From Cytobacillus stercorigallinarum (GTDB lineage: Bacteria > Bacillota > Bacilli > Bacillales > Cytobacillaceae), in the NCBI RefSeq assembly GCF_014836495.1, contig NZ_JACSQT010000012.1:31204-95203 (forward strand): DNA of 64,000 nt, written 5' to 3'. The notes under the pieces were generated by a model that was not told the DNA's origin, did no database searches, and saw nothing but the letters and a program-made list of their open reading frames with translations. This document shows, piece by piece, positions 50,029 through 61,108 of this stretch; within the stretch, counting starts at the first letter, position 1; each line of letters opens with the position of its first letter. Made by a program: the position numbers and the translations under genes.

Positions 50029-51459
50029 TTAATAAGCTTTTGCCCAATAGACAAGATGCTTTGCTTCTTCTTTACAACAAACACATGCTTTGGCAATCGC
50101 CGCTTCATCAAATGGCATGCAACGGGAAGTAACACTTGTATCTTCTTTTATTTTCTCTTCGCACGCTTGATTGCCACACCACATCGCTTTGACAAACCCT
50201 TGTTTTTCATTAAATATCTGCTTAAACTCCTCATAAGTATATGCTTCATATGTATGATCGTTGCGATGTTCTTTTGCCTTATTATATAGGGAAGTTTGAA
50301 TTTCTTCTAAAAGTTGAACAATCTTTTCTTCTAGATTTTCTAATGGAGCAAAAATTTTCTCTCCTGTATCTCTTCTAGCTAGTACGACTTGACCCTTTTC
50401 GATATCTTTAGGACCTACTTCTAAGCGAATTGGTACACCCTTCATTTCATATTCATTAAACTTCCAACCTGGCTTTTTATCACTTGCATCAATATCTACG
50501 CGAGCCACTTTACTTAGTTTTTCTTTTAAATCATAGGCGAAATCTAATACGCCTTCCTTATGTTGCGCAATAGGAACAATCATCACCTGCTTTGGGGCAG
50601 CCTTTGGCGGGATTACTAATCCTCTGTCATCACCGTGGACCATAATCATCGCACCGATAATTCTCGTTGTGAAGCCCCAGGAAGTTTGCTGCACATACTG
50701 CTCTTTTCCATCTTTGTCAGTAAACTGAATACCAAATGCTCTCGCAAAGCCATCACCTAAATGATGAGATGTCCCTGATTGTAATGCTTTACCATCGTGC
50801 ATTAAGCTTTCAATTGTATAAGTTAATTTAGCACCAGCAAACTTTTCTTTCTCCGTTTTTTTGCCTTTAACAACAGGAATAGCTAGAAAGTTTTCACATA
50901 TATCTGCGTAGACATCAAGCATCTTTACGGTTTCTTCTAACGCTTCTTCATCTGTAGCATGACAAGTATGGCCTTCTTGCCATAAAAACTCCAACGTTCG
51001 TAAAAATGGTCTTGTTGTTTTCTCCCAACGAACTACATTGGACCATTGATTATAAAGCTTTGGTAAATCACGATAAGAGTGAATAATATTTTTATAATGT
51101 TCACCGAATAGTACTTCTGATGTCGGACGCACGCAAAGTCTCTCAGCAAGCTCCTCTTCCCCACCATGAGTTACCCAAGCCACTTCTGGGGCAAATCCTT
51201 CAATATGATCTTTCTCTTTTTGAAGAAGGCTCTCAGGAATAAATAGAGGCATATAAACATTTTCATGCCCGGTTTCTTTTATCTTTTGATCAAGTGCTGA
51301 CTTAATGTTCTCCCAAAGGGCATAACCATATGGACGAATAATCATAGAACCTCTAACACTCGAATAATCCACTAAATCAGCTTTCTTTACAACATCTGTA
51401 TACCATTGTGGAAAATCTTCATTCATTGACGTTATCTCTTTCACAAATTGCTTACCCAT
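50029..51459 (-). CDS. proS: Prolyl-tRNA synthetase (ProS type 3, eukaryote/archaeon-like)
   Basis: A 476-residue class II synthetase that charges tRNA-Pro. [14 protein letters not shown] near residue 110, [17 protein letters not shown] near residue 150 and [10 protein letters not shown] (motif 3 region) form the active site. The C-terminal zinc-binding-like domain has the Cys pairs in [10 protein letters not shown] and [11 protein letters not shown] and ends in Tyr. This is the short form without the editing insertion, known from some Bacillus as a second ProRS. It is preceded by a T-box leader. Confidence 0.93.
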   Translation of the reverse strand: MGKQFVKEITSMNEDFPQWYTDVVKKADLVDYSSVRGSMIIRPYGYALWENIKSALDQKIKETGHENVYMPLFIPESLLQKEKDHIEGFAPEVAWVTHGGEEELAERLCVRPTSEVLFGEHYKNIIHSYRDLPKLYNQWSNVVRWEKTTRPFLRTLEFLWQEGHTCHATDEEALEETVKMLDVYADICENFLAIPVVKGKKTEKEKFAGAKLTYTIESLMHDGKALQSGTSHHLGDGFARAFGIQFTDKDGKEQYVQQTSWGFTTRIIGAMIMVHGDDRGLVIPPKAAPKQVMIVPIAQHKEGVLDFAYDLKEKLSKVARVDIDASDKKPGWKFNEYEMKGVPIRLEVGPKDIEKGQVVLARRDTGEKIFAPLENLEEKIVQLLEEIQTSLYNKAKEHRNDHTYEAYTYEEFKQIFNEKQGFVKAMWCGNQACEEKIKEDTSVTSRCMPFDEAAIAKACVCCKEEAKHLVYWAKAY

Positions 51460-51485
51460 ATTAACACCTCATTTTATTTTTTTAT

Positions 51486-51745
51486 TCAAAGACACAAAAA
51501 AAGCCCTGCTTTCAAATAGGGACCCAATGACTGGTGGTACCACCCTATTTCAAAGCAAAGGCTTTGCACTCTTATTGATAACGGTTCAACAAGTAAACCG
51601 CATATTCTAGAGAATATGTACTCAGAGGGCAGGTTCAGCTTTTCATTAATAGATATCTCACAGCACAAACGGATACCTTCTCTGAAAATAATGATAAAAA
51701 CTTACTATTCCTCATCAACGATTAACTATTTTTTGAAGATTATAT
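51486..51745 (-). promoter_or_regulatory. T-box leader of proS, proline specifier likely
   Basis: On the minus strand the leader holds GGGTGGTACCACC (51534-51546), the T-box/antiterminator core that pairs with uncharged tRNA. The competing terminator pairs CTTTGCTTTGAAATAGGG with CCCTATTTGAAAGCAGGG and runs into seven T. Upstream, AGAGAAGG marks Stem I and a GAACCTGCC segment offers CCU (Pro) as specifier codon. High uncharged tRNA-Pro would allow proS transcription. Confidence 0.85.
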
Positions 51746-51945
51746 AGAGTTTAATGGAAAAAGTCAACTTTTGGTTAAAGATCCTTGGTCTAATGGCTTT
51801 TTACTTCTCTATAGCCACCTTAAGTGAACATTTTTTATTAGAAGACGAATAGGTATACATGAGGATGCAAAAATAAGATGATTATTAACAGAATGAGACA
51901 AGAACCATTTTAATTTGAATGAAATCCATATAAATAAGGAATCAA

Positions 51946-51977
51946 AATAAAAAAACCTACCCCAATTATGAGGTAGG
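51946..51977 (-). terminator. Terminator of ald
   Basis: Arms CCTACC and GGTAGG with a 10-base loop, followed by seven T on the minus strand. Confidence 0.8.
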
Positions 51978-51988
51978 AGATTGTATCA

Positions 51989-53119
51989 TTAGTTTGTTAT
52001 GCCTTCATTTGTGAATGCTGCATCGACTTGAACATAGTCATAACCTAGGTCCCTTGCAACTGCTTCATACGTTACATGCCCATTTACTACGTTTACCCCT
52101 AATTTCAATGCTGGGTTTTGCTCAACAGCTAGATGTGCCCCTTTTGTTGCTATTTGTAATGCATAAGGAATCGTTACATTTGTTAAAGCAATTGTTGATG
52201 TTCTAGGTACAGCACCTGGCATATTTGCCACGGCATAATGAACAACACCATGTTTAATATAAGTTGGATCATCATGTGTAGTTACATGATCAACCGTTTC
52301 TAGAATACCACCTTGGTCAACCGCAACGTCAATCACGACTGCGCCAGGTTTCATTGTTTGAATCATTTCTTCTGTTACTAATTTTGGCGCTTTTGCTCCC
52401 GGAATAAGGACAGCACCAATTACAAGGTCAGCTTCCTTAACAGATTCAGCAATATTAAATGGATTAGACATTAATGTTTGAATGCTATTACCAAAAATAT
52501 CATCAAGTTGACGGAGTCTTTCAGGACTTAAATCAATGATTGTTACATCTGCACCAAGACCGATAGCCATTTTCGCTGCATTAATGCCCACAACGCCCCC
52601 ACCAATAATCGTCACTTTTCCTCGAGATACGCCTGGCACACCTGCAAGTAATATTCCTTGGCCGCCGTTTGTTTTTTGTAAGAATTGCGCTCCAACTTGT
52701 GTAGCCATTCTACCAGCAACTTCACTCATTGGTGTTAGTAATGGAAGTGTACGGTTCACCTCAACTGTTTCATATGCAATAGCCGTTACTCCACTTTTCA
52801 CTAGCGCATCTGCCAGTTCTGGTTCTGCTGCTAAATGCAAATAAGTAAACAACACTAGGCCTTTACGGAAATAGTCATATTCAGTTGGTAGCGGTTCTTT
52901 TACCTTCATTACCATCTCCGCTGCCCATGCTTCTTTTGCCGTGCCTACGATTTTCGCACCTGTTAGCTCGTAATCTTGGTCTTGAAATCCACTTCCGAGT
53001 CCTGCAGTCGTTTCAATAAGTACTTCATGCCCAGCTTTTACTAATGCATCTACCCCCGCTGGTGTCATTGCAACACGGTTCTCGTTGTTTTTAATTTCTT
53101 TAGGTACGCCGATAATCAT
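51989..53119 (-). CDS. ald: Alanine dehydrogenase
   Basis: A 376-residue NAD-dependent enzyme that converts L-alanine to pyruvate and ammonia. The N-terminal [22 protein letters not shown] and the catalytic Lys in VMKVKEPLP are typical. The NAD-binding site is in [25 protein letters not shown] near residue 170, and [15 protein letters not shown] is the C-terminal signature. Alanine use feeds sporulation and carbon supply in Bacillus. The divergent-order PucR regulator lies 175 bp upstream and a Na+/alanine symporter follows that, so these genes form one functional group. Confidence 0.96.
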   Translation of the reverse strand: MIIGVPKEIKNNENRVAMTPAGVDALVKAGHEVLIETTAGLGSGFQDQDYELTGAKIVGTAKEAWAAEMVMKVKEPLPTEYDYFRKGLVLFTYLHLAAEPELADALVKSGVTAIAYETVEVNRTLPLLTPMSEVAGRMATQVGAQFLQKTNGGQGILLAGVPGVSRGKVTIIGGGVVGINAAKMAIGLGADVTIIDLSPERLRQLDDIFGNSIQTLMSNPFNIAESVKEADLVIGAVLIPGAKAPKLVTEEMIQTMKPGAVVIDVAVDQGGILETVDHVTTHDDPTYIKHGVVHYAVANMPGAVPRTSTIALTNVTIPYALQIATKGAHLAVEQNPALKLGVNVVNGHVTYEAVARDLGYDYVQVDAAFTNEGITN

Positions 53120-53272
53120 ATCCTTTTGGCCCCTTCCATTTATGATATTAATTTTTAAGTATGAATAAATTGCATAGAATAAATTGTCAAATAATAAATG
53201 ACAATTTTATGTTTCCCTATTGTCAGTATAATAATAGAATGTTGAAATGACTTTGTTTATATTTGAAAAATG

Positions 53273-53312
53273 AAAAAGCGTCGTTTGTGCAATTTCACAA
53301 ACGACGCTTTTT
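53273..53312 (-). terminator. Terminator overlapping the AdeR stop codon
   Basis: A perfect 17-bp inverted repeat (53273-53289 and 53296-53312) with a 6-base loop, T-rich on both strands. The upstream arm encodes the last five codons of the PucR-type regulator. Confidence 0.87.
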
Positions 53313-54554
53313 TTCTATGTATTTGCGGATTTGCAGTTCTAAATACAAGGAAAATTTCTCATGTGTACTTTTAAAGTTCACATGAGTGAGCTCTGTAATT
53401 CTCTTCAAACGATAATTTAATGTATTAACGTGAACATGTAATACTTTAGCAGCGTCATTTACATTGCTATCATTTAAAATAAAGGCTTCTAAAGACATTA
53501 ATAGCTCCGTTCGATGAGCATGATCATAATCTATTAAACGTTGGATGACAGGATGTTCATAAGCATCACGGCTTCTTATTTCAAGAATGGCATCCAAATA
53601 TTTAAAAACACCCAATTGGTGATAAGTATAGATTTCTTGCATTTCTTGCGGATATTGTGATTTTAAACGAAGTACTTCTAAGCATTCTGAATAGCGATCT
53701 TCAACATGGTCATATGTCAATTTCAAACTGCTGCTACCACTGATGATATGATCAATATCAAACCTTATATACATTTGATTAATAACAAACTGTATAAACT
53801 CAGATAAATCTGTTTCATTTGCCTGTGTAGATGGCGGAGATGCTAGTAAGATAAAGTCATTGCCCATCGTTGCATAAAACGTCATATGGATTTTTTGGCT
53901 CGTTGAAATGAGATAAATCATGCTTTGTTCCGTTTGCATGTCTATATCGTCTATAAAGCGAAAAATAATGACAGCAGAATAGAGAGATGGTTTGATATGA
54001 AAATCATCTAACTTTTCTATTACTTCTGTATGTTTGGGATATCTGCCAGTTAATAACTGCCAGAAAAAATCCTGATAGCTTTCTTCTCTTTTCTTTTTTT
54101 GACGATAAAGCTTCAACAATTCAATTCTTGCCGATTGTGCAGCCAGTTTTAATAAATACATATCTTCGGCCGTAAGGGACTTATCTCGTTCAACCACCCA
54201 TATATACCCAAGCACTTCTTCTTGATGCCTGATAGAAATTGCTACCCTATTACCCAGCCCAATTTCTTTAATTTCTGGAATTTTTAATGGTTCAGCGCTC
54301 CTTAATAATTGAGGAATAGCATCTGCCTTCCATAAACTATTTATTACCTTTTCGGGCACTTTTCTGCTAATAATCGTTGCAATCCTAGCCTGATCCGTTT
54401 GATCATCATGCGTACTATATGCTAATAACCGATGATTTGCATCTTCAATAGTTACAGGACATTCAAGAACATCTCTAATTTTATCCACAAATGTTTCTAA
54501 GTTATCAAATGATCGTTTAAATGGATCTTTACCGTACTGTTTTTCTCTCTCCAT
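53295..54554 (-). CDS. adeR: PucR-family transcriptional activator, AdeR-like
   Basis: A 419-residue regulator. Residues 20-150 form a GAF-like sensor region (VTIEDANHRLLAYST). The centre (about 165-290) is the GGDEF-related CdaR region. The C-terminal PucR helix-turn-helix is SNVNDAAKVLHVHVNTLNYRLKRI near residue 370. In B. subtilis AdeR (YukF) activates ald in response to alanine, and the gene lies next to ald there. The same role is likely here from position. It is transcribed toward ald but ends in a strong terminator, so ald has its own promoter. Confidence 0.87.
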   Translation of the reverse strand: MEREKQYGKDPFKRSFDNLETFVDKIRDVLECPVTIEDANHRLLAYSTHDDQTDQARIATIISRKVPEKVINSLWKADAIPQLLRSAEPLKIPEIKEIGLGNRVAISIRHQEEVLGYIWVVERDKSLTAEDMYLLKLAAQSARIELLKLYRQKKKREESYQDFFWQLLTGRYPKHTEVIEKLDDFHIKPSLYSAVIIFRFIDDIDMQTEQSMIYLISTSQKIHMTFYATMGNDFILLASPPSTQANETDLSEFIQFVINQMYIRFDIDHIISGSSSLKLTYDHVEDRYSECLEVLRLKSQYPQEMQEIYTYHQLGVFKYLDAILEIRSRDAYEHPVIQRLIDYDHAHRTELLMSLEAFILNDSNVNDAAKVLHVHVNTLNYRLKRITELTHVNFKSTHEKFSLYLELQIRKYIEKKRRL

Positions 54555-54846
54555 TTCAAACCTCCAACTGCCTCTTTTTTTTATTATATCTAAACCTTTA
54601 CATGCTGTCGAAAGCTCAATCTATACTATCTAATTATTATAAATAGTTAAACTTTTTTAAAATTGATTGAAGTTATCCTTGTATAATTTTACAATAATAA
54701 GTATTCTTACAATTTTCCGTGCTCTTCAAGAATTTTACCAAGATTAAAGTAGTTTTGGTTTATCCATTTAGGAAAGCGATTACATTCCAAAAAATTCTTG
54801 ATACATATTTAGCATGATACACAATTAAAGAGAGGAAGATTCATCT

Positions 54847-56241
54847 GTGGACATTATGAACATACTTGAAAAAATTAATTCCTTTTTGTGGGGAACACCC
54901 AGTTTAATCTTACTATTTGGGACGGGCCTACTCCTAACGATCATGCTTAAAGGTCGTACATTTACGAAACTCTTTTATGCTTTTAAATTAGCATTTACAA
55001 AGGAAGGGAACGCTAAGAATACAAATGATGAAGGTGATGTAAGTAATTTCAAAGCATTAATGACTGCACTGGCCGCAACGATAGGTAACGGAAACATAGC
55101 TGGTGTCGCCACAGCTATCACCTTAGGTGGACCAGGCGCCATTTTTTGGATGTGGGTTGTAGGGCTTTTCGGAATGGCTACTAAATACGCGGAAGCCTTA
55201 CTAGCAATGAAATATCGCGTAAAGAATGCCAATGGTGAATATTCCAGTGGACCCATGTACTATATTGAGAGAGGTCTAGGATCTAAGTATAAATGGTTAG
55301 CCGTTGCCTTTGCCATTTTTGGTGCTTTTGCCGCTTTAGGTATAGGAAATAGTGTGCAATCTAATACGATTGCTCAAGTAGCTAGTGAATCTTTTGGTAT
55401 CAACAGTATTGTTACTGGCATCGTTTTAGCTGTCTTTGCTTCGCTTATTATTTTTGGAGGCCTTCAAAGAATTAGTACGGTCGCTGGCTTCTTTGTACCC
55501 ATTATGGCGTTTCTTTATATTGGTGGCGCTTTAATCATCATTGCGGTCAATTATGAAATGATTATTCCGTCATTTCAGTTAATTTTCCATTATGCTTTTA
55601 ATCCGATTGCAGCAACCGGTGGTTTTGTAGGGGTTGTCGTATCAGAGGCAATTAAAAATGGTGTGTCAAAGGGTATCTTTTCTAATGAAGCTGGTTTAGG
55701 TACTGCTGCTTTAATCGCAGGTAATGCTAAAACAGACCATCCTGTGAAGCAAGCACTTGTTGCCATGAAAGGGACTTTCATTGTTACCATCATCGTGTGT
55801 ACGATGACTGGACTTGTATTAATCATTACTGGTTTTTGGGATTATACAGGCGGATTACTTTCTGGCGTAACCCATGACCCTAATCTCGATGGTGGGGCAT
55901 TAACGAGTGCAGCATTTGCCTCAGTATTAGGAACAGCAGGAGAATATATCGTCGCTTTCTCTGTTATTTTTTTCGGATTTACAACAATTGTCGGCTGGTA
56001 TGTATACGGCGAGAAATGCTTTGAATATATAGCTGGTACAAAAGGAATTGCTGGCTACCGTGCGATTTATATTATTGCTTGTGCGGCTGGTGCAATGGTT
56101 AACTTAGCTACCGTTTGGGCATTTGCAGATATGGCTAACGCATTAATGATGATTCCGAACTTAGTTGGTCTTCTTCTATTGAGGAAAGTCGTTGTACAAG
56201 AAACAGACGAATTCTTTACTAAACATTATAAAACAAAATAA
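54847..56241 (+). CDS. Sodium:alanine symporter (AGCS family)
   Basis: A 464-residue transporter with about 11 membrane segments. NFKALMTALAATIGNGNIAGVATAI near residue 66 is the AGCS signature with Na+-binding residues. SSGPMYYIERGL and GIFSNEAGLGTAALIAG follow. It imports alanine or glycine with Na+. The location next to adeR and ald supports alanine as substrate. The GTG start (54847) follows AGAGGA by 10 bases; ATG at 54856 is an alternative. It has a terminator at its end. Confidence 0.92.
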   Translation: MDIMNILEKINSFLWGTPSLILLFGTGLLLTIMLKGRTFTKLFYAFKLAFTKEGNAKNTNDEGDVSNFKALMTALAATIGNGNIAGVATAITLGGPGAIFWMWVVGLFGMATKYAEALLAMKYRVKNANGEYSSGPMYYIERGLGSKYKWLAVAFAIFGAFAALGIGNSVQSNTIAQVASESFGINSIVTGIVLAVFASLIIFGGLQRISTVAGFFVPIMAFLYIGGALIIIAVNYEMIIPSFQLIFHYAFNPIAATGGFVGVVVSEAIKNGVSKGIFSNEAGLGTAALIAGNAKTDHPVKQALVAMKGTFIVTIIVCTMTGLVLIITGFWDYTGGLLSGVTHDPNLDGGALTSAAFASVLGTAGEYIVAFSVIFFGFTTIVGWYVYGEKCFEYIAGTKGIAGYRAIYIIACAAGAMVNLATVWAFADMANALMMIPNLVGLLLLRKVVVQETDEFFTKHYKTK

Positions 56242-56263
56242 CTGTCTCAATGACATAAGAAAT

Positions 56264-56300
56264 AGGAGCCTCACAAATGTGATAATTTGGGGGCTTTTTT
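56264..56300 (+). terminator. Terminator of the alanine symporter gene
   Basis: Arms AGCCTC and GGGGCT (56266-56271, 56289-56294, one G-T pair), loop of 17 bases, followed by seven T. Confidence 0.65.
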
Positions 56301-56318
56301 TATCATTTACTTGTTCAT

Positions 56319-56552
56319 TTAATAAAAAGCATTCTTCTTCTTTATGTTTTTAAAGATTTTGTAATGAAATAAGAATTCTTTACAATATAATTCTTCATCG
56401 TGGTCAAAATCATATATAGTTAGAAACTCAGATAATATATTTCGATCTGCCTCTAGCCATTGATAGGCAATCCATAATTTGTACTTTAATCGTTCATATA
56501 AGTGGTAATGCCCTGACTTATGGAAGATGTCTTCTAATTCGTATTCTGTCAT
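56319..56552 (-). CDS. Small acidic/aromatic protein, unknown
   Basis: A 77-residue protein from ATG 56552 (MTEYELEDIFHKSGHYHLYERL). It is helical and rich in Tyr, Leu, Asp and Glu, with a Lys-rich end. No membrane segment or known family is recognised. GGGGG lies 10 bases upstream. The frame is open to 56591, so 12 more residues are possible. It diverges from racA, 177 bp apart. Confidence 0.55.
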   Translation of the reverse strand: MTEYELEDIFHKSGHYHLYERLKYKLWIAYQWLEADRNILSEFLTIYDFDHDEELYCKEFLFHYKIFKNIKKKNAFY

Positions 56553-56729
56553 TTCACCTATACCCCCATCTGTTTTCTTCATTGTCCCCACTAAGAGCGT
56601 TTATTACTCCTCAAGTTGTAAAATATTCACTATCTTTGACGAAGCAACACTTGTTTTGTCAAACGTAAAGGGAAATGTATTTCTTAAGCGAATGCTTTTA
56701 ATAAAGTAATGATAAGGAGGAGATTACTT

Positions 56730-57245
56730 TTGAATACAGGCGCTGTAGCAAAACTACTCGGTGTATCCCAAAGTACGATTCAGCGATGGATAAAGCAGCT
56801 AAATTTAAATATGACAAAAAATGAGCAAGGACATTATGCTTATTCAGAAGAAGATATTCAATTATTAAAAAAAGTTCATGAACAATTAAATAAAGGTGTC
56901 CTTCTTCAAGACGTAAAAGTTACTAGCAAAAAAATTCGCCACGCCACTATAACTAGTCCACAGAAATCTAATGATGAACTAAGCGCAAGAATGGATCTGT
57001 TAGAACAACGCTTAAATGCGAAAGCAGATGATGTGACTTCTTATCAATTGCTCCATCACCGCCAAGAGTTAGAAGAATTACACGCCGAAATTGAACGTTT
57101 ACATGAGCGTTTACACATTCTAGAAAAAAAGAATTTCGTGCAAGTATCTCCTATTCCCTCTGACAGTTCTACTGCTAGTATCTTTCCCAAAAAAAGAATA
57201 AAAAAGCGTAATATCCTTACAATGCTTTTCGGCATTAAATTTTAA
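56730..57245 (+). CDS. racA: Chromosome-anchoring protein RacA
   Basis: A 171-residue protein. Residues 1-70 form a MerR-like helix-turn-helix (NTGAVAKLLGVSQSTIQRWIKQL) that binds centromere-like sites near the origin. Residues 90-145 form a coiled coil (RMDLLEQRLNAKADDVTSYQ and ELEELHAEIERLHERLHILE). The C-terminus is basic (FPKKRIKKRNILTMLFGIKF). In B. subtilis RacA ties the origin to the cell pole via DivIVA at sporulation. The TTG start at 56730 has AGGAGG 9 bases upstream. It ends in a strong terminator. Confidence 0.88.
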   Translation: MNTGAVAKLLGVSQSTIQRWIKQLNLNMTKNEQGHYAYSEEDIQLLKKVHEQLNKGVLLQDVKVTSKKIRHATITSPQKSNDELSARMDLLEQRLNAKADDVTSYQLLHHRQELEELHAEIERLHERLHILEKKNFVQVSPIPSDSSTASIFPKKRIKKRNILTMLFGIKF

Positions 57246-57247
57246 AC

Positions 57248-57290
57248 AAAAATGGTTCCACCTCAGATTTGGATGGAACCATTTTTTTAT
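57248..57290 (+). terminator. Terminator of racA
   Basis: Arms AAAAATGGTTCCA and TGGAACCATTTTT with a 13-base loop, followed by more T. Confidence 0.87.
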
Positions 57291-57490
57291 ACTTATAGCG
57301 GTTATACTTAACGAAAATCCTGTTAAAGGTCACGTAGACAAACTAACAGGAGGGTGACTGAGGGTAAAGATCATGTTTATGTTAACTTTAGTCATTTTTA
57401 TTGTTTTACTCGATTCTGCTCTTTGATAGTCATTCTTATTCGTGTTTCGGTACCTATATACATTGCACCAAGGTCAAGCCCACTAAAAAT

Positions 57491-57517
57491 AAACCCAATC
57501 AAATATGATTGGGTTTA
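57491..57517 (-). terminator. Terminator of the YuiF-like gene
   Basis: Perfect 11-bp arms AAACCCAATCA and TGATTGGGTTT with a 4-base loop, followed by ATTTTTA on the minus strand. The rest of the gap 57291-57538 holds nothing I can name. Confidence 0.83.
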
Positions 57518-57538
57518 AATAATACTAATTTATTTCTT

Positions 57539-58852
57539 TTATAATACCATTGCAGCAATCCAGCCAAATATAATGACAGGAATATTATAATGAATAAATG
57601 TTGGTACACATGTATCCCAAATATGATTATGATGACCATCCACATTCAATCCTGATGTCGGTCCAAGTGTACTGTCTGAAGCAGGAGATCCAGCATCACC
57701 TAAAGCAGCAGATGCACCAATTAACGCAATCGTAGCCATTGGACTAAACCCTAGTTCTAAACATAATGGCACAAAAATGGTCGTGATAATTGGAATAGTT
57801 GAAAACGATGAACCAATACCAATGGTGACTAACAAACCTACTAAAAGCATTAATAACGCACCTAAGGCTTGATTATTCCCTATCATCTCAGCTACATTCG
57901 ACACAAGGACTCCAACATCCCCTGTTTCTTTCAGCACATCACCGAAACCAAATGCCGCGAGCATGACAAACCCGATAAATGCCATCATTTTCATTCCATC
58001 TGTTAATAAGCTATCTGCTTCAGTACCCTTTATCGTTCCACTTAAATAGACAGTAATAATACCGGCCACTGCGCCCATAATCATTGAATCTAATTGTATT
58101 TGTACAACTAACGCAATAATGATTGCTAAAACGGCAAATAAGATACCGCGCTTACTATAAGATACTCTTTCAGTTTCGATGATTTCTGTTGATTGATAAA
58201 CTCTCGGTTTTCGATAAGATATGAAAACGGCTATTATTAGGCCAACAACCATACCTAAAGCAGGAAGTAGCATAGCTACTGGTATTTGTTGCATATCAAC
58301 ATCTAAACCGCTACTTGTCATATTATCTGCTAAGATTTGGTGAAATATTTGTCCAAATCCTGCAGGGATAAGCATATAAGGAGTGACTAAACCAAATGTA
58401 AGGACGGAGGCAATTAATCTCCTATCTATTTTAAGTTCATTCAATACTTTTAATAAAGGTGGAACTAATATGGGAATAAACGCAATATGAATAGGAATAA
58501 GGTTTTGTGAGAAACACGCCATCATTAATAATGATAAAATGACTAACGTTTTAGATAAACCTTTCTTCCTTTCCTCTCCCTCTTTCCCTACCTTTTGAAT
58601 AATTTTATCAACAAGGAGATTCGGTAGGCCTGTACGAGAGATAGCAATCGCAAAGCCTCCTAATAAAGCATAACTAAGCGCTACTTCTGCACTGCCACCT
58701 AATCCATTTGTAAAGACTTCAATTGTGTTTGTTATACCAAGTCCACCTGTTAAACCTCCCACCAATGCACCAATAATAAGGGATAACACGACATTTACAC
58801 GTAATAAACTTAGTATCAACATGACTAATACAGCAAGTAAAACAGCATTCAT
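57539..58852 (-). CDS. yuiF: Na+/H+ antiporter family membrane protein, YuiF-like
   Basis: A 437-residue transporter with about 11 or 12 membrane segments, of the NhaC-like Na+/H+ antiporter family. [23 protein letters not shown] near residue 33 and [19 protein letters not shown] near residue 347 are recurring motifs. [21 protein letters not shown] near residue 385 is the Asp/Ser-rich signature. Relatives may carry amino acids rather than ions, so the substrate is open. It lies next to pepA as yuiF does in B. subtilis, which hints at a link to peptide or amino-acid use. Confidence 0.85.
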   Translation of the reverse strand: MNAVLLAVLVMLILSLLRVNVVLSLIIGALVGGLTGGLGITNTIEVFTNGLGGSAEVALSYALLGGFAIAISRTGLPNLLVDKIIQKVGKEGEERKKGLSKTLVILSLLMMACFSQNLIPIHIAFIPILVPPLLKVLNELKIDRRLIASVLTFGLVTPYMLIPAGFGQIFHQILADNMTSSGLDVDMQQIPVAMLLPALGMVVGLIIAVFISYRKPRVYQSTEIIETERVSYSKRGILFAVLAIIIALVVQIQLDSMIMGAVAGIITVYLSGTIKGTEADSLLTDGMKMMAFIGFVMLAAFGFGDVLKETGDVGVLVSNVAEMIGNNQALGALLMLLVGLLVTIGIGSSFSTIPIITTIFVPLCLELGFSPMATIALIGASAALGDAGSPASDSTLGPTSGLNVDGHHNHIWDTCVPTFIHYNIPVIIFGWIAAMVL

Positions 58853-59148
58853 GATTAAAACCTTTCTTTCTATTTATTTTCGCTTTATTTTAGTAAAGTG
58901 TTAGAGTAATAAATTAACATACTCATTCATGTTCGTCAAATAATGGACTTTTGAGAAAAATGGGATAATTCACACTTTTATTAAACCCTATGCAAATTAT
59001 TTCCCTGAGTATATAAAATGAATGTACTTAGCTTTGAACGAAACAGGGTACATCTTCTATTGACACAGGCAAATATTTAACATTTCATCTTCTGCTTTTA
59101 TTGAAGAAGTTTGATGCGCTTGTTTCTCGGAAAAAGGGGTGATTATCT

Positions 59149-59317
59149 ATGAATAAGGAGACGAAGAATACAAGGAAATCTACGCCTACTGAAAAGGGTC
59201 TGTAGAGGAATTGGAGGCATGTATGAAGCAACTGGAAATGGAGAATCCCTACTTAAAAAAGTTAAATTCTTAGTTCAAATGAAAGACAAATTACCAACCA
59301 AATCAAAGCGCAAGTAA
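59149..59317 (+). pseudogene. IS3-family transposase OrfA remnant
   Basis: Broken reading frames read MNKETKNTRKSTPTEKG, then EELEACMKQLEMENPYLKKLNS, and after a one-base shift LVQMKDKLPTKSKRK. This is the C-terminal leucine-zipper region of IS3 OrfA (ELE-x-L-x-x-EN-x-YLKKLN-x-LVQ, then a basic tail), with two stops and a frameshift. No OrfB or terminal repeats are visible. The rest of 58853-59425 holds only promoter-type AT-rich sequence and the pepA terminator. Confidence 0.65.
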
Positions 59318-59341
59318 AATAAGATCTTTCAAACAAGGGAA

Positions 59342-59384
59342 AATTAAAAGACCTAAGCCCAGTGGAAAACCGAACTCAGGTCCT
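59342..59384 (-). terminator. Terminator of pepA
   Basis: Arms GACCTAAG and CTCAGGTC (59350-59357, 59375-59382; one G-T pair), followed by TTTTAATTTT on the minus strand. Confidence 0.65.
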
Positions 59385-59425
59385 TTTGTCAGATCACTTT
59401 TAATATGCTTTTAATAAATGATTTA

Positions 59426-60928
59426 TTATTTCACTTCAAATCTTTCTACAAGTAGAGCTAACGTACGCGTCATTACACCTGTGGCACCAGCAGGACCTAA
59501 TTCATAAGGCTTATTTGTTGTAGATGTACCTGCTATATCTAAATGCACCCATGGCGTATCTTCAGCAAATTCTCCAATAAAACCACCTGCCATAATTGCA
59601 TGGCCTTCTCTTCCAGGGGAATTGTTTAAATCTGCCACTGGGCTATTGCGAATTCTTTGTTTATCTTTTTCAAATAATGGGAGTCTCCACATCGCTTCAC
59701 CTGCTTCGAATGACGCTTCTAATACTTGTTCGAAGAAGGTTTCATGATTAGTAATCGCACCTGTTGTTTCTTCTCCTAAGGCAACAATGACGCCTCCTGT
59801 TAAAGTAGCAACATCGACTAAATAATTAGCACCATGCTGTTTAGCGTACGTAATGGCATCAGCTAAAACGAGACGGCCTTCTGCATCCGTATTTAATATC
59901 TCTATTGTTTTTCCACTTAACGAAGTAATAACATCATCTGGTTTAAAAGCAGATCCACTTATCATATTATCTGTTGATGGAATAACAGCTAATACATTCT
60001 GTTCTGGTCTTAACTCACCGATGATTTCCATCGCCCCCAGAACGGCTGCAGCTCCGCCCATATCTGTTTTCATTCCAACAATCCCTGATTTCGGCTTTAT
60101 CGAGTAACCACCAGTATCGAAGGTAATTCCTTTTCCGACTAAACTAATGACATCTTCCCACTGATCTTTCCCTTGATATTTTAGAACAATCATTTTCGGT
60201 GGCTCTGTTGAACCTTGGTTTACTGCTAACAGGGCACCCATTCCAAGCTCTAACATTTCTTTCTTATCTAATATTTCTATTTCAAAATCATATTTCTTTG
60301 CTAGCTCCATGGCATACTCTGCCATCGTTGTGGCTGTTAACATATTCCCAGGCATATTCACTAAAGTTCTTGCAGAGTTTGTCCCCTTACCATAGGCATA
60401 ACCAACTGTTAAAGCAGATAGTACATCTTCTCTATTTTCAGTCGTATAAGCTGTGATTTTATCAATCTTCTTTTCAGGTTCATTTGACTTTTGTTTATAT
60501 CCTTCAAAACGATAGGTAGCGAGTGTATATGCTTCACTGACGGCGTGGCCAACATCGAGCGCATCAAGCTGATCAGCAACAGTAAATGTGTCTAAATAAA
60601 CGGCTACTTCCGAAAGTTTACTTTTTTGAATTTCTTTAAAGGCTAATCCTATCGCTTCTTTTAATTCATTGAATTGTAAGGCCTTCTTCTTACCTAGACC
60701 CACAAATAATAATCTCTTCGCAGCAATTTTATTGAATGTATGTACTTTGCTTATTGATTTTAACTTCCCTGATATATCACCTTGCTTAAGAAAATCAGTC
60801 ATTTGTCCTTCAAATTTTTCGTCTAAAGAAGATAGTCCATCTTTTATGATATTCGGTTCATCGAACAAACCGATGATTAAAACTTCATGGGCTGAGTCAT
60901 AAAGATTTTCTTTTTTGACTGTAAACAT
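59426..60928 (-). CDS. pepA: Leucyl aminopeptidase (M17)
   Basis: A 500-residue cytosolic aminopeptidase, the usual length. The N-terminal macro-like domain spans residues 1-165. The catalytic domain has [17 protein letters not shown] near residue 252, [14 protein letters not shown] near residue 275 and the signature [13 protein letters not shown] near residue 340 with the zinc ligands. It removes N-terminal residues from peptides. ATG at 60928 follows GGAGG. The neighbours yuiF and yuiD are as in B. subtilis (pepA = yuiE). Confidence 0.95.
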   Translation of the reverse strand: MFTVKKENLYDSAHEVLIIGLFDEPNIIKDGLSSLDEKFEGQMTDFLKQGDISGKLKSISKVHTFNKIAAKRLLFVGLGKKKALQFNELKEAIGLAFKEIQKSKLSEVAVYLDTFTVADQLDALDVGHAVSEAYTLATYRFEGYKQKSNEPEKKIDKITAYTTENREDVLSALTVGYAYGKGTNSARTLVNMPGNMLTATTMAEYAMELAKKYDFEIEILDKKEMLELGMGALLAVNQGSTEPPKMIVLKYQGKDQWEDVISLVGKGITFDTGGYSIKPKSGIVGMKTDMGGAAAVLGAMEIIGELRPEQNVLAVIPSTDNMISGSAFKPDDVITSLSGKTIEILNTDAEGRLVLADAITYAKQHGANYLVDVATLTGGVIVALGEETTGAITNHETFFEQVLEASFEAGEAMWRLPLFEKDKQRIRNSPVADLNNSPGREGHAIMAGGFIGEFAEDTPWVHLDIAGTSTTNKPYELGPAGATGVMTRTLALLVERFEVK

Positions 60929-61108
60929 TTTAAACACCTCCATAAGATATATAATCATTATATCTAATCTTTCATATTATTTCGACTAGCTTACTTTAAC
61001 CTTCAAGAGGATCTGATTTTCAAATCAAAATATTTTGTGCTAATCTGTTACTAATAGAAAATCCTTCCTTTTAGTAAAGAATACAAACATCGATAAGGTG
61101 GTTAAATA

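Noticed and set aside
51486..51668. 60-codon frame upstream of proS
   Set aside because: It lies wholly within the T-box leader.
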